Source of the DNA: Mycobacterium marinum
Lineage (GTDB): Bacteria; Actinomycetota; Actinomycetes; Mycobacteriales; Mycobacteriaceae
Direction: 5' to 3'
Assembly (NCBI RefSeq): GCF_003391395.1
Contig: NZ_CP024190.1
Span: 558,001-622,000, forward strand
Length of the DNA: 64,000 nucleotides
A program made the translations under genes and the position numbers. Positions within the stretch are counted from its first letter, which is position 1. The number at the start of each line of letters is the position of its first letter. Shown here piece after piece: positions 41,682 to 50,134 of the stretch. A model generated the notes under the pieces. The model was not told the origin of the DNA, ran no database searches, and was given only the letters and a program-made list of their open reading frames with translations.

Positions 41682-43102
41682 AGCGGGCCGGTTCGGCCTG
41701 CCTCACAGCAATTCTGGCCATTTTCACCACGGGTGCGCTGTGGGCCGCGCCGCCGGTATCGGCGATCAGCCCTCCGGTGGTTGATGACTCGGTGCAGCCG
41801 CCAAGCGGCACCCCCGGGCCCGTGCAGACGATGGAGCAACGTGGCGCGTGCAGCGTCTCGGGGCTGATCCCCGGTACCGACATCAGCGTCCCGGGAGCCA
41901 GCCAAGCGATGCTGAACCTTCCTGCCGCATGGCAGTTTTCGCGTGGTGAAGGTCAGCTGGTGGCAATCCTGGACACCGGCGTGCAGCCGGGCCCACGGCT
42001 ACCCAACGTCGATGCCGGTGGCGACTTCGTGGATTCGACGGACGGGCTGACCGACTGTGATGGCCGTGGCACCCTGGTCGCCGGGATCGTCGCCGGCCAG
42101 CCCGGTAACGACGGCTTCTCGGGCGTGGCACCCGCGGCACGCCTGCTGTCCATCAGAGTGACATCGGACAAGTTCTCGGCCCGCTCGAGCGGCGGGGATC
42201 CTTCGGTGGAGCGAGCGACGATCGACGTCGCGGCCCTGGGGCGGGCCATTGTGCATGCCGCCGACCGGGGCGCGCGGGTGATCAACATTTCCTCGATCAC
42301 CTGTCTGCCGGCGGACCGCCAGGTCGACCAGGCCGCGCTCGGCGCCGCGATCCGCTATGCGGCCGTGGACAAGGACGTGGTGATTGTGGCCGCCGCCGGC
42401 AACAGCGGAGCTGGTGGCTCGGGCAGCGGCGGCTCGTGTGAGTCCAATCCGCTGACCGACCTGAGCCATCCGGACGATCCGCGCAACTGGGCCGGCGTCA
42501 CCTCGGTGTCGATCCCGTCGCTGTGGCAGCCCTACGTGCTGTCGGTGGCATCGTTGACTGCGGGTGGACAGCCGTCGAAGTTCACCATGGCCGGGCCGTG
42601 GGTGGGCATCGCCGCTCCCGGCGAAAACATCGTCTCGGTGACCAACGCTGACGGCGGTGGTCTGGCCAACGGCCTGCCCAACCAGCGCCAGCAACTGACG
42701 CCGCTCAGCGGCACCAGCTACGCGGCGGGCTACGTCTCCGGCGTCGCCGCACTGGTCCGCAGCAAGTATCCCGAACTGACCGCGGCGCAGGTGATGCATC
42801 GCCTCACCGCCACGGCACACAACGGTGCCAGGGATCCGTCCAACGTCGTCGGAGCCGGAATTCTGGACCCAGCGGCGGCGCTGACCTGGGAGCTGCCTGC
42901 CGCCGACGGGGGTGCGCCGCAGGTGGCACCGGCAAAGCCGGTGTCAGTTCCGCCGGCACCGCAGCCGCGGAACACCACCCCACGAAACGTGGCGTTCGCC
43001 GGCGCCGCCGCCTTGACGGTGCTCGTTGCGGGTGTAGCGGCGACCGTGGCAATAGCGCGCCGACGCAAGGACGCCGAAGGAAGGACTGCGCGTGAGCTTT
43101 GA
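41678..43102 (+). CDS. mycP3: Mycosin-3, subtilisin-like protease of ESX-3, with His-to-Arg change at the catalytic site
   Basis: The 474-residue protein has a signal peptide (about 1-29), a subtilase domain (about 80-410) and a C-terminal membrane anchor (about 436-459). Asp99 (ILDTGV), the oxyanion Asn242 (AAAGNSG) and Ser347 (SGTSYA) are intact. The His motif, normally DGHGT, reads DGRGT: Arg130, codon CGT at 42065-42067. The protein should thus lack normal protease activity. In ESX-1 and ESX-5 the mycosin is needed to stabilise the membrane complex even when its protease is inactive, so secretion may persist. The ATG overlaps the eccD3 stop by 4 bp. Confidence 0.93.
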   Translation: MKRAGSACLTAILAIFTTGALWAAPPVSAISPPVVDDSVQPPSGTPGPVQTMEQRGACSVSGLIPGTDISVPGASQAMLNLPAAWQFSRGEGQLVAILDTGVQPGPRLPNVDAGGDFVDSTDGLTDCDGRGTLVAGIVAGQPGNDGFSGVAPAARLLSIRVTSDKFSARSSGGDPSVERATIDVAALGRAIVHAADRGARVINISSITCLPADRQVDQAALGAAIRYAAVDKDVVIVAAAGNSGAGGSGSGGSCESNPLTDLSHPDDPRNWAGVTSVSIPSLWQPYVLSVASLTAGGQPSKFTMAGPWVGIAAPGENIVSVTNADGGGLANGLPNQRQQLTPLSGTSYAAGYVSGVAALVRSKYPELTAAQVMHRLTATAHNGARDPSNVVGAGILDPAAALTWELPAADGGAPQVAPAKPVSVPPAPQPRNTTPRNVAFAGAAALTVLVAGVAATVAIARRRKDAEGRTAREL

Positions 43103-44105
43103 TCGATCCATACCTCGGCCGGGCTCCGGGCGGATCACCCTGGCGCTGCTCGCGGTGGTGCCCGCCGTGATGGCCTATCCCTGGCATTGCCGCAGGGACT
43201 ACTGGCTGATCGGCATCGCCGCCTTCGTCGTGATCGTGCTCTTCGCCTGGTGGCGCGGGCTTTACTTGACAACCATCCTGCACCGGCGAGTGGCGATGAT
43301 GCGCCGTCGGCCCGCTGAGCCAGGGGCCGAAGCCGACACCAGCACGACGGTGACATTGCGCATCGGGCCGCCGGTCTCCGACATCGACGTGCTGCCGCTG
43401 CCGGTAATAGCTCGATACCTGAACTGCTACGGCATCCGCGTTGACGCGATTCGCATCACCGGCCGCACCACCGGGTCGGGTGAAACTCAGACCTGGATCG
43501 GACTGACGGTTTCGGCGGCCACCAACCTGGCGGCGCTGCAGGCTCGCGCAGCGCGCATCCCGTTGCACGAGACCGCCCGGGTTACCGCCCGCCGGCTCGC
43601 TGATCACCTGCGTGAGATCGGCTGGGAGGTCAGCTTGGTCGCGGCCGAGGACTTGCCGTCGCTGCTGGATCCCGACTCCGATCACGCTCTCCGCGAGACC
43701 TGGCGGGGCGTGCAGCACGGCGACTCGGAGTATCTGGCCGCATATCGGGTGATTGTGGACGCTGCGCTGCCCGACACACTGGCCGAGATCTGGTCGCATC
43801 CGGCGTTGGAAACCTGGATGGCCATCGAGATCGCCGCGCGCGGTCGGTCGGGAGCCGATTATTCGGTTGCCGCCGCGTGCGCATTCCGCACCGATGAGCA
43901 ACCGGCCGTCGCAGCACCGTTGGCCACCTTGATCCCGCAACGGGGAAACCATGGGCCCACGCTTGCGGCCATGGAACTGTCCTCCACCCGTGCGCTCGAC
44001 GGGTACGCCGACGCGCCGGAGAACCTGCTGATGCGGCTGGTGTGGTCCACCCCGGGTGCCGGGTTGCACCGCGCTGCGCCGACCGAAACCGCTAGTCGAA
44101 CATGA
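43092..44105 (+). CDS. eccE3: ESX-3 membrane component EccE3
   Basis: The 337-residue protein has two N-terminal membrane spans (about 15-31 and 37-55) and a cytoplasmic domain typical of EccE, the peripheral subunit of the type VII membrane complex. It begins with GTG at 43092, overlapping mycP3 by 11 bp, and ends the ESX-3 operon. Its 3' end overlaps the convergent hydrolase gene by 14 bp, so no terminator fits between them. Confidence 0.94.
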   Translation: MSFDRSIPRPGSGRITLALLAVVPAVMAYPWHCRRDYWLIGIAAFVVIVLFAWWRGLYLTTILHRRVAMMRRRPAEPGAEADTSTTVTLRIGPPVSDIDVLPLPVIARYLNCYGIRVDAIRITGRTTGSGETQTWIGLTVSAATNLAALQARAARIPLHETARVTARRLADHLREIGWEVSLVAAEDLPSLLDPDSDHALRETWRGVQHGDSEYLAAYRVIVDAALPDTLAEIWSHPALETWMAIEIAARGRSGADYSVAAACAFRTDEQPAVAAPLATLIPQRGNHGPTLAAMELSSTRALDGYADAPENLLMRLVWSTPGAGLHRAAPTETASRT

Positions 44106-45312
44106 AGTCGCCCAGGAACGCGGTCATCCGCCGCAGATAGTCCAACTGACTCACGTGTAGGACGTGACTGCCGGGAAACCAGTGCAGCGCGCAGCGATCC
44201 CAGTGTTCCCAAAGCGTTTCCGCGTGATCGGGTGGAGCCATCCGATCGCCCAGGCCGGCGATGATCATCCGGCGGTGCTTGGGTAGTTGCGGCAGGTAGT
44301 TCAGCGGGCTGTGAAACGCCAGCCCGGCATCCAGCTCGCCGCGGCTGATGCTGGACAGGCACAGTCCGAGCCGGACCAGTTTGCTGGCCGGGAACCATTG
44401 CTCGAATAGCTTTGCTGGTGTGACGACCGGACAGTTCGGGATCACGGCCTCTAGCCGGTTTTCGACCGACGACACCAGCGCGGAGGTATAGCCGCCCAGC
44501 GATATGCCAGTCAGTGCTATTCGCGTGACCCCGGTGTGGTGCAGGTAGTCCACGATAGACCGGAAGTCGTACACCGCTTGGGCCATCGACTCGGCGAAAC
44601 CGCTCAACCCGCTTGCGAAGAATCCGAAACCGCTAAATGGCGAGAATCTTTCGGCTCGCTTCCCATGAAAAGGCAACGTGTACAACAGCACGTCATAGCC
44701 GGATCGGTAATACCACGGCAGTGAGAAAAAGAGTCCGTTGAGCAAGTACGACGACCCCATGAAGCCATGAATGACGCACAGGGTGGGCCGTGGCCCGTCG
44801 TCGTGGCGCCAGTGTTGTGCGCGTACGACGTTGTTGGAGGTCAGTGCGCTCCAGTGCTGGCGCATGTTGGGATTGATTGCGCGAAAGCCGCTGGTGAACG
44901 AGATGTCATCGACGCTGCCACGGGCGATCCACTCCGCCAGCGGGCTGGCCGGGCGGGCCGAAATCCTGGGCAATTCGGTGGGCGCCGGAAAGGACTTGCG
45001 CGGGTCGTGTTCGGCCGCGAGCTCGGCATAGAAATTCAGGTTTGCCCGCTCACCACCGGAATCGAGGCGGCGCAGTGCGTGAGCGACCACGGCGGGTGCC
45101 ACGGTGGTGGACAGCAGTGAGGACGCGTAGGTGCGCAGCGCGATATCGCCGACTGCCGATGACTCGACAACGAGGCGTTGCCGAAGCGACAGCGCCGACA
45201 GTGGGGGCAGGCCTTCGGCACCGGCTTCCCCGCCGGGCACATCGGGAATCGGGACCGGCGGATCAATGGGATCGGTCTCAGAAGTCCCGGACGTCTCCGA
45301 AATCTCCGACAT
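44092..45312 (-). CDS. Alpha/beta hydrolase of unknown substrate (Rv0293c type)
   Basis: The 406-residue protein has an acidic, proline-rich N-terminus (about 1-45), then a helical region and an alpha/beta-hydrolase domain (about 175-400). CVIHGFMGSSYLLNG is the oxyanion strand, GISLGGY the nucleophile elbow, and GSHVLH near the end carries the likely catalytic His; the acid may be the Asp in GLGDRM. No signal peptide is seen. It converges on eccE3 with a 14-bp overlap, an arrangement I recall from M. tuberculosis. It could act on lipids, but nothing in the sequence specifies the substrate. Confidence 0.83.
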   Translation of the reverse strand: MSEISETSGTSETDPIDPPVPIPDVPGGEAGAEGLPPLSALSLRQRLVVESSAVGDIALRTYASSLLSTTVAPAVVAHALRRLDSGGERANLNFYAELAAEHDPRKSFPAPTELPRISARPASPLAEWIARGSVDDISFTSGFRAINPNMRQHWSALTSNNVVRAQHWRHDDGPRPTLCVIHGFMGSSYLLNGLFFSLPWYYRSGYDVLLYTLPFHGKRAERFSPFSGFGFFASGLSGFAESMAQAVYDFRSIVDYLHHTGVTRIALTGISLGGYTSALVSSVENRLEAVIPNCPVVTPAKLFEQWFPASKLVRLGLCLSSISRGELDAGLAFHSPLNYLPQLPKHRRMIIAGLGDRMAPPDHAETLWEHWDRCALHWFPGSHVLHVSQLDYLRRMTAFLGDFMFD

Positions 45313-45468
45313 CCCGTCGATGCTATCGCGTCGATATCCCAGAGTGTGGGTTGTTCCGACAGTATCGTCAATTTCTGCGTGGGTTTGGGTGCGTGTTAGG
45401 GGCGTTTTCGGTAAGTAGGTTTGTCCTATGGCACCCAGCTGGCGACGGTGTTGATCAGGAGGACCGAT

Positions 45469-46260
45469 ATGTGGGATCCCGACGTCTACCTAGCCTTTGC
45501 GGATCATCGCGGCCGCCCGTTCTATGACCTGGTCTCGCGGATAGGTGCCAAACGGGCGCGCCGAGTGGTCGACCTCGGCTGCGGACCGGGCAACTTGACC
45601 CGATACCTGGCGCGACGCTGGCCCGAGGCGATCATCGAAGCGTGGGACAGTTCGCCGCAGATGGTCGCGGCCGCCCGGGAACGTGGAATCGATGCCACTA
45701 CAGGCGACTTGCGGACGTGGAAGCCGAAGCCCGACACCGATGTGGTGATCAGCAGCGCCGCGTTGCACTGGGTGCCCGAACACGCCGACCTGATGGTCCA
45801 GTGGGCAACGGAGCTGCCGCACGGATCGTGGATCGCGGTTCAGGTTCCGGGGAACTTCGAAACACCGTCGCACGCCGTGGTGCGTGCGCTGGCCCGCCGC
45901 GAACCCTATGCAAAACTGATGCGCGACATACCATTTCGGGTTGGCGCTGTGGTCGGCTCACCGGCAAACTACGCAGGTTTGTTGATGGACGCCGGATGTA
46001 AGGTCGATGCCTGGGAGACGACTTATCTACACCAGCTCACCGGCAAGAATCCGGTGCTGGAATGGATTACCGGCACCGCGCTGGTTCCGGTGCGGGAACG
46101 GCTCGACGACGTGAGCTGGGAACAGTTCCGCCAAGAACTGATTCCGCTGTTGGATGACGCCTATCCGCCGCGGTCCGATGGCACGACCATGTTCCCCTTC
46201 CGGCGGCTGTTCATCGTGGCCGAGGTGGGTGGCGCCCGCCGCTCCGCTGACGTTTCCTAG
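45469..46260 (+). CDS. tam: Trans-aconitate 2-methyltransferase
   Basis: The 263-residue protein has the SAM-binding motif VVDLGCGPGN (33-42) and the family-specific MWDPDVYLAF start, VPEHADLMVQW and QVPGNFETPSHA segments. Tam methylates trans-aconitate, a toxic side product of the citric acid cycle, and so removes its inhibition of aconitase. The ATG at 45469 follows an AGGAGG site with 6-nt spacing; the frame is open 16 codons further upstream without similarity. In M. tuberculosis the sulfotransferase stf0 follows it, as I recall; here the sulfatase gene comes at once. Confidence 0.93.
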   Translation: MWDPDVYLAFADHRGRPFYDLVSRIGAKRARRVVDLGCGPGNLTRYLARRWPEAIIEAWDSSPQMVAAARERGIDATTGDLRTWKPKPDTDVVISSAALHWVPEHADLMVQWATELPHGSWIAVQVPGNFETPSHAVVRALARREPYAKLMRDIPFRVGAVVGSPANYAGLLMDAGCKVDAWETTYLHQLTGKNPVLEWITGTALVPVRERLDDVSWEQFRQELIPLLDDAYPPRSDGTTMFPFRRLFIVAEVGGARRSADVS

Positions 46261-46277
46261 TTATTGTCCTGTGCGAC

Positions 46278-47675
46278 TTAGCCTTCGATGTCACGGTCCG
46301 CCGCGGCTGACGAGTCCTCGCGTGGCGTCGGCTGATGGCTCTTCAGGTAGGTTTCGGTATAGCGCGCCGCGATGTGGGAACCGGCGAAATCCGAAGGGAT
46401 CACGTCCCCGGTGCTCTGGCGCCAATTGTTGAGGAGCGCCGCCAGTTCGGCCGCGACGGTATCCGCGGATGCGGCGCCCTCGCCGGCCAGCAGGTTGGTG
46501 GTCTCGGTGGGGTCGCTGCGCAGGTCATACAATTCTTGCGCCGGTCGCGGTGATGAAACCAGGGGTGCGACCGCCAGCCCGGACGGGCTTTCCTCGATGT
46601 CCTTGGGCAAATCCAGCATTGGCCGCGAGACGTAGTTCTCGATGTAGCTGTATTCCTTGGTGCGGATAGCCCGAATGGGATCGAACGAGTCGTGGTAGGT
46701 CTTCATGGTGTAGACATGCTCACGAACCGGCCGGCCACCGGCATCGGCCTTAGGCGAGATCAGCGCGTGCGCGTGGGAGAGGCCTTCGACATCGGCGGGG
46801 ATGTCGATTCCCAACAGGCTCAGCAAGGTTGGTAGCAGGTCGACCCCGCTGAACAATTCGTCATAGACCCGAGGTGGCACCGCCAGGCGCTTGGGCGGAC
46901 GGACGATCATTGCAATGCCGGTACCGGCGTCATACAGCGTCGACTTGGCGCGGGGAAAGGCCGGGCCGTGATCGGTGAGGAATACCACCCAGGTGCTGGC
47001 GTCCAGCCCGGTCTGCTCGAGCGTGTCCAGGATGCGGCCGACGGCCGCGTCCGCGGTGGTGATGGCACCATAGAAATCCGCAAGATCCTGACGCACTCCC
47101 GGGGTGTCGGGCAGGTAGTCGGGCAGGTCGACGGTCGAGCTGTCCGCGGGCTCGTAGCGTTCGTGCGGGTAGGGGCGGTGAGTTTCGAAGAACCCGGCGG
47201 TGAGCAGAAACGGCTGCCCGGCAAGGGCTGCGACGCCCTCATGCAGCCAGTTCTGCACTTTGTCCACCACATAGTCGCAGTAGGAATTCGAGACGTCCAG
47301 CTCATCAAAGCCCAGTCGACTCGGCTGCGAAGTCTCGTGTTGCATCCCGAAAAGCGCTGAATGCCAGCCATGTTCACCGAGCAACTGGGGCAGGGTCCGA
47401 ACACCGGAGCGGTACTCCCAGCCGTGATGGGCCAGACCTACCAGGCCATTGCTCTGCGGGTAGCGGCCGGTGAACAGCGAGCCGCGCGACGGCGAGCACA
47501 GCGGGGCGGTGGCGTGCGCGCGGGTGAACAGGATTGCCTCGCCGGCGAGCCGGTCCAACCGCGGGCTGTCGACATCGCAGTGGCCGTAGGCGCCCAGGTA
47601 GCGCCCCAGATCGTGCCAGTGCACGATCAGCACATTTTGCCCGCCGTCGTTGCTGCCGCTGCCCGCACCCGTCAT
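46278..47675 (-). CDS. Sulfatase (Rv0296c type)
   Basis: The 465-residue protein belongs to the type I sulfatases. The sequence LCSPSRGSLFTGRYP contains the C-x-P-S-R motif, in which C60 would be converted to formylglycine by the formylglycine-generating enzyme. VHWHDLG and VVFLTDHGPAF provide the metal-binding Asp/His residues. No signal peptide is present, so it probably acts in the cytoplasm on a sulfate ester. The length equals Rv0296c. It follows bluB by 66 bp on the same strand. Its usual neighbour stf0 is missing. Confidence 0.92.
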   Translation of the reverse strand: MTGAGSGSNDGGQNVLIVHWHDLGRYLGAYGHCDVDSPRLDRLAGEAILFTRAHATAPLCSPSRGSLFTGRYPQSNGLVGLAHHGWEYRSGVRTLPQLLGEHGWHSALFGMQHETSQPSRLGFDELDVSNSYCDYVVDKVQNWLHEGVAALAGQPFLLTAGFFETHRPYPHERYEPADSSTVDLPDYLPDTPGVRQDLADFYGAITTADAAVGRILDTLEQTGLDASTWVVFLTDHGPAFPRAKSTLYDAGTGIAMIVRPPKRLAVPPRVYDELFSGVDLLPTLLSLLGIDIPADVEGLSHAHALISPKADAGGRPVREHVYTMKTYHDSFDPIRAIRTKEYSYIENYVSRPMLDLPKDIEESPSGLAVAPLVSSPRPAQELYDLRSDPTETTNLLAGEGAASADTVAAELAALLNNWRQSTGDVIPSDFAGSHIAARYTETYLKSHQPTPREDSSAAADRDIEG

Positions 47676-47741
47676 CTTGGCCTCACCCCTTCAGCCCGCT
47701 CGCGGCGGCGACGATACCGGGTGCAGCGGATGCGCCGAAGG

Positions 47742-48392
47742 TCACGGCTGTTCCCACCGGTTCTCCGAAACGAACTCCGGCAGTGGCCGCGCAACGGCCC
47801 ATCCGTCCAGCTCCAACGCCGGCTGCTGCGGAAACTCGGGCACCGGGCCCAGGCACAAGACTGCCACCGGTTCGGCCCCGTCGGGCATCTGCAACAGATC
47901 CGCCAACCGATGCGGGTCGAACAGCGACACCCAACCCATGCCCAGGCCTTCGGCGCGGGCGGCCAGCCACAGATTCTGGATCGCGCAGGACACCGAGGCG
48001 AGATCCATCTGCGGCAGCGTTCGCCGTCCGAAGATGTGCCCGTCGCGCCCGTCGCGCAGGGCCACCACCATCAGCTCCGCGCACTCGAGAATGCCTTCGA
48101 CTTTCAGTGCGAGAAATTCCTCGGCCCGCTCGCCCAGCGCCCCGGCGGTCAGCGCCCGTTCCTCGTCGACCAGGGCGTGGATGCGTCTGCGCAGCCCCGT
48201 GTCGGTGATCCGGATGAACCGCCAGGGCTGCATCAGGCCCACGTTGGGTGCGGCGTGCGCGGCGTGTAATAGGCGTGTCAGCACGTCCTCGGGCACCACG
48301 GCGCCCGGGACGAAGCGGCGCATGTCCCGCCGCTCGGTGATCACGCGATACACCGCTTGCCGTTCTTGGGCGGTGAATGCGTAGTCAGCCAC
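47742..48392 (-). CDS. bluB: 5,6-dimethylbenzimidazole synthase BluB
   Basis: The 216-residue protein is a nitroreductase-fold flavin-binding protein of the BluB type: RRDMRRFVPG at the start, LLHAAHAAPNVGLMQPWRFI, and LAARAEGLGMGWVSLFDP. BluB breaks down reduced FMN with oxygen to yield 5,6-dimethylbenzimidazole, the lower ligand of vitamin B12. The start is GTG. As I recall, the M. tuberculosis counterpart (Rv0306) points the other way relative to ESX-3, so a local inversion is possible. No other cobalamin gene is adjacent. Confidence 0.88.
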   Translation of the reverse strand: MADYAFTAQERQAVYRVITERRDMRRFVPGAVVPEDVLTRLLHAAHAAPNVGLMQPWRFIRITDTGLRRRIHALVDEERALTAGALGERAEEFLALKVEGILECAELMVVALRDGRDGHIFGRRTLPQMDLASVSCAIQNLWLAARAEGLGMGWVSLFDPHRLADLLQMPDGAEPVAVLCLGPVPEFPQQPALELDGWAVARPLPEFVSENRWEQP

Positions 48393-48478
48393 ACAGCCAT
48401 CGTAGAAATGTGAAGACTAGGAAGAAGTACGAACACTAAGACGAGCATTGCGAAGGCAGACAAACGAAAGGGTGGCCC

Positions 48479-48838
48479 GTGAAGGTTCCCGATGTTTTCG
48501 ACGACCTGCCCGCCGACCCGGCGGTCAGACGTGTCTATGGCGAGCCACACGTCACCCCCGACGGTGCGACGGTGATTCCGGTGGCCAAGATCCAGGAAGG
48601 CCGCGGCCGGCTCCGCCGCGGCCCGGACGCCGACTCCGGGCAGCCCTACGGGCTGGCTGCGGTACCGATCGGCGTGTTCGTCATCCACGGCGGCGACGCG
48701 AAATGGGTGCCTGCCGTCGATGCGAACCGCATCGCGCTGGTCGGAGTGCTCACCGGCCTGTTCGCGGCGGTGATCGGCAGCCTCGCGGTGCTGCGGCGTC
48801 CGCCGTGGCCCGACATCACCATCAGGGACTGTAGGTAA
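48479..48838 (+). CDS. GerW/YtfJ-like small membrane protein
   Basis: The 119-residue protein has the layout of GerW (YtfJ) proteins: VIPVAKIQEGRGR, a charged middle, then GLAAVPIGVFVIHGGDAKWVPA, matching the VIPVSK...P-V-A-F-L-V...PV pattern. A single membrane span follows (about 88-107). The glycine-rich middle of typical GerW is replaced by an Arg-rich stretch. In spore formers GerW acts in germination; mycobacteria do not sporulate in the usual sense, so the role is open. It starts with GTG and overlaps the convergent gene by 17 bp. The family call is by motif only. Confidence 0.6.
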   Translation: MKVPDVFDDLPADPAVRRVYGEPHVTPDGATVIPVAKIQEGRGRLRRGPDADSGQPYGLAAVPIGVFVIHGGDAKWVPAVDANRIALVGVLTGLFAAVIGSLAVLRRPPWPDITIRDCR

Positions 48839-49304
48839 CCCCGACCGCGCGGAAGACGTACTCCGGCGGCACGTCGAAGGCGAGTGAACGCAGCGGCAGC
48901 CGCGCCAGCACGTCCTCGGCGATGTCCGCTTTGAAGTGCAGCGAGAGGTCGCCGTGAAACCGCGGGTCGACCTTGGCGACATCGATATCGACCTGCACCC
49001 CCGTCGACGAGATCTCGGCCGTCGCGGCGCCGCTGTGGGGTGCGTCCCAGCGCACGTCGATGGCCCGGCCGGCTAGCTTGGGCAGCGAGGAGAGGGTGCC
49101 CAGTACCCGCTCCTGGGTGAACGCCAAGGCGCCCGGATAGCTCGCGACGCTGTGTGAGGCCCGCACGCCCGGGATGGTTCCGGTAAATCGCCTGGTGACC
49201 GGAACATACTCCTCGAGGTAGATGAGCCCTTCGGCCTCGACCTGAGCCCGAAAATCCTCGCTGAGCTTGCCGATGCCGAACAGCCGCCGAATGATCACCG
49301 CCAT
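48822..49304 (-). CDS. Conserved protein of unknown function (Rv0307c type)
   Basis: The 160-residue protein has no recognised domain. Predicted strands dominate (for example LIYLEEYVPVTRRFTGTIPG and AEISSTGVQVDIDVAKV), and there is neither signal peptide nor membrane span. The ATG at 49304 (MAVIIRRLFGIGKL) gives the exact length I recall for Rv0307c, and the frame upstream of it lies in a promoter region. The sequence suggests a lipid- or ligand-binding beta structure, but this is a guess. Confidence 0.75.
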   Translation of the reverse strand: MAVIIRRLFGIGKLSEDFRAQVEAEGLIYLEEYVPVTRRFTGTIPGVRASHSVASYPGALAFTQERVLGTLSSLPKLAGRAIDVRWDAPHSGAATAEISSTGVQVDIDVAKVDPRFHGDLSLHFKADIAEDVLARLPLRSLAFDVPPEYVFRAVGVTYSP

Positions 49305-49360
49305 GCCGCCAGTATGGGCCCGTTTTCGCGGCGCTGCATCGATGCTGGTATCCGTTGAGC

Positions 49361-50029
49361 ATGACCCGCCCACGAATGACTTTGCCTCTTCTGCTCGCCC
49401 TGGCCGCCATCGTTGTCTACGCACTGATGTGGATCGGCTATCGCCAGGACTGGGGCTGGCTGCACGCCATGGACTGGTCGTTGTTGAACGCGTCCCATGA
49501 CATTGGGGTCAAGCACCCGGCATGGGTCAACTTCTGGTTCGCCGTCTCGTTTGTGCTGGGCCCGATCACCACGCGGATCGTCGGCTTGGTGGCGATCACG
49601 ATCGCGCTGGTGCAGCGCAAGATGCGGATGGCGCTGCTGTTACTGGCCTGTGTGCCGTTGAACTGGATCGTGACCATGATCGCCAAGGGACTGGCGGACC
49701 GGCCGCGACCGGTGACCAAGCTCGTCGCTGCGCATTCCGCCTCGTTCCCGTCGGGGCACGCCCTGGAGCTCACGGCCAGTGTCCTGGCGATGCTGACCTT
49801 CCTGCTTCCCATGATCCGGGTGCACCGGATGCGCATCCTGGCAGTGGTCGTGGGTGCGCTGAGCGTGTTGTTGGTCGGGATATCCCGAGTCGCGTTGAAC
49901 GTGCACCACCCCTCCGACGTGATCGCCGGTTGGGCGCTGGGCTACGTGTATTTCTTGTTCTGGCTGTGGGTGCTTCGGCCGGTCCCGGTAGCTGAGCAGG
50001 AGCCGGCCGAGCTGGTCAGCGCGGGTTAA
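49361..50029 (+). CDS. PAP2-family membrane phosphatase (Rv0308 type)
   Basis: The 222-residue membrane protein carries all three PAP2 motifs: KGLADRPRP (K-x6-RP), PSGH, and SRVALNVHHPSD (SR-x5-H-x3-D). It has about five to six spans. PAP2 enzymes remove phosphate from lipid phosphates such as phosphatidate, phosphatidylglycerol phosphate or polyprenyl diphosphate. The ATG at 49361 (MTRPRMTLP) was chosen; a TTG two codons upstream is possible. It is followed by the L,D-transpeptidase-like gene on the same strand, which would fit a role in envelope lipid recycling. Confidence 0.87.
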   Translation: MTRPRMTLPLLLALAAIVVYALMWIGYRQDWGWLHAMDWSLLNASHDIGVKHPAWVNFWFAVSFVLGPITTRIVGLVAITIALVQRKMRMALLLLACVPLNWIVTMIAKGLADRPRPVTKLVAAHSASFPSGHALELTASVLAMLTFLLPMIRVHRMRILAVVVGALSVLLVGISRVALNVHHPSDVIAGWALGYVYFLFWLWVLRPVPVAEQEPAELVSAG

Positions 50030-50134
50030 CGCCTTACCGCGCTGCGGGTTTCGCCGGGTGATCTCGGAGCAGTGACCCAACCGGAACGAAACCTTTACTT
50101 GACCTTCAGGTTTGGCAACCTTGACGATGAAACG

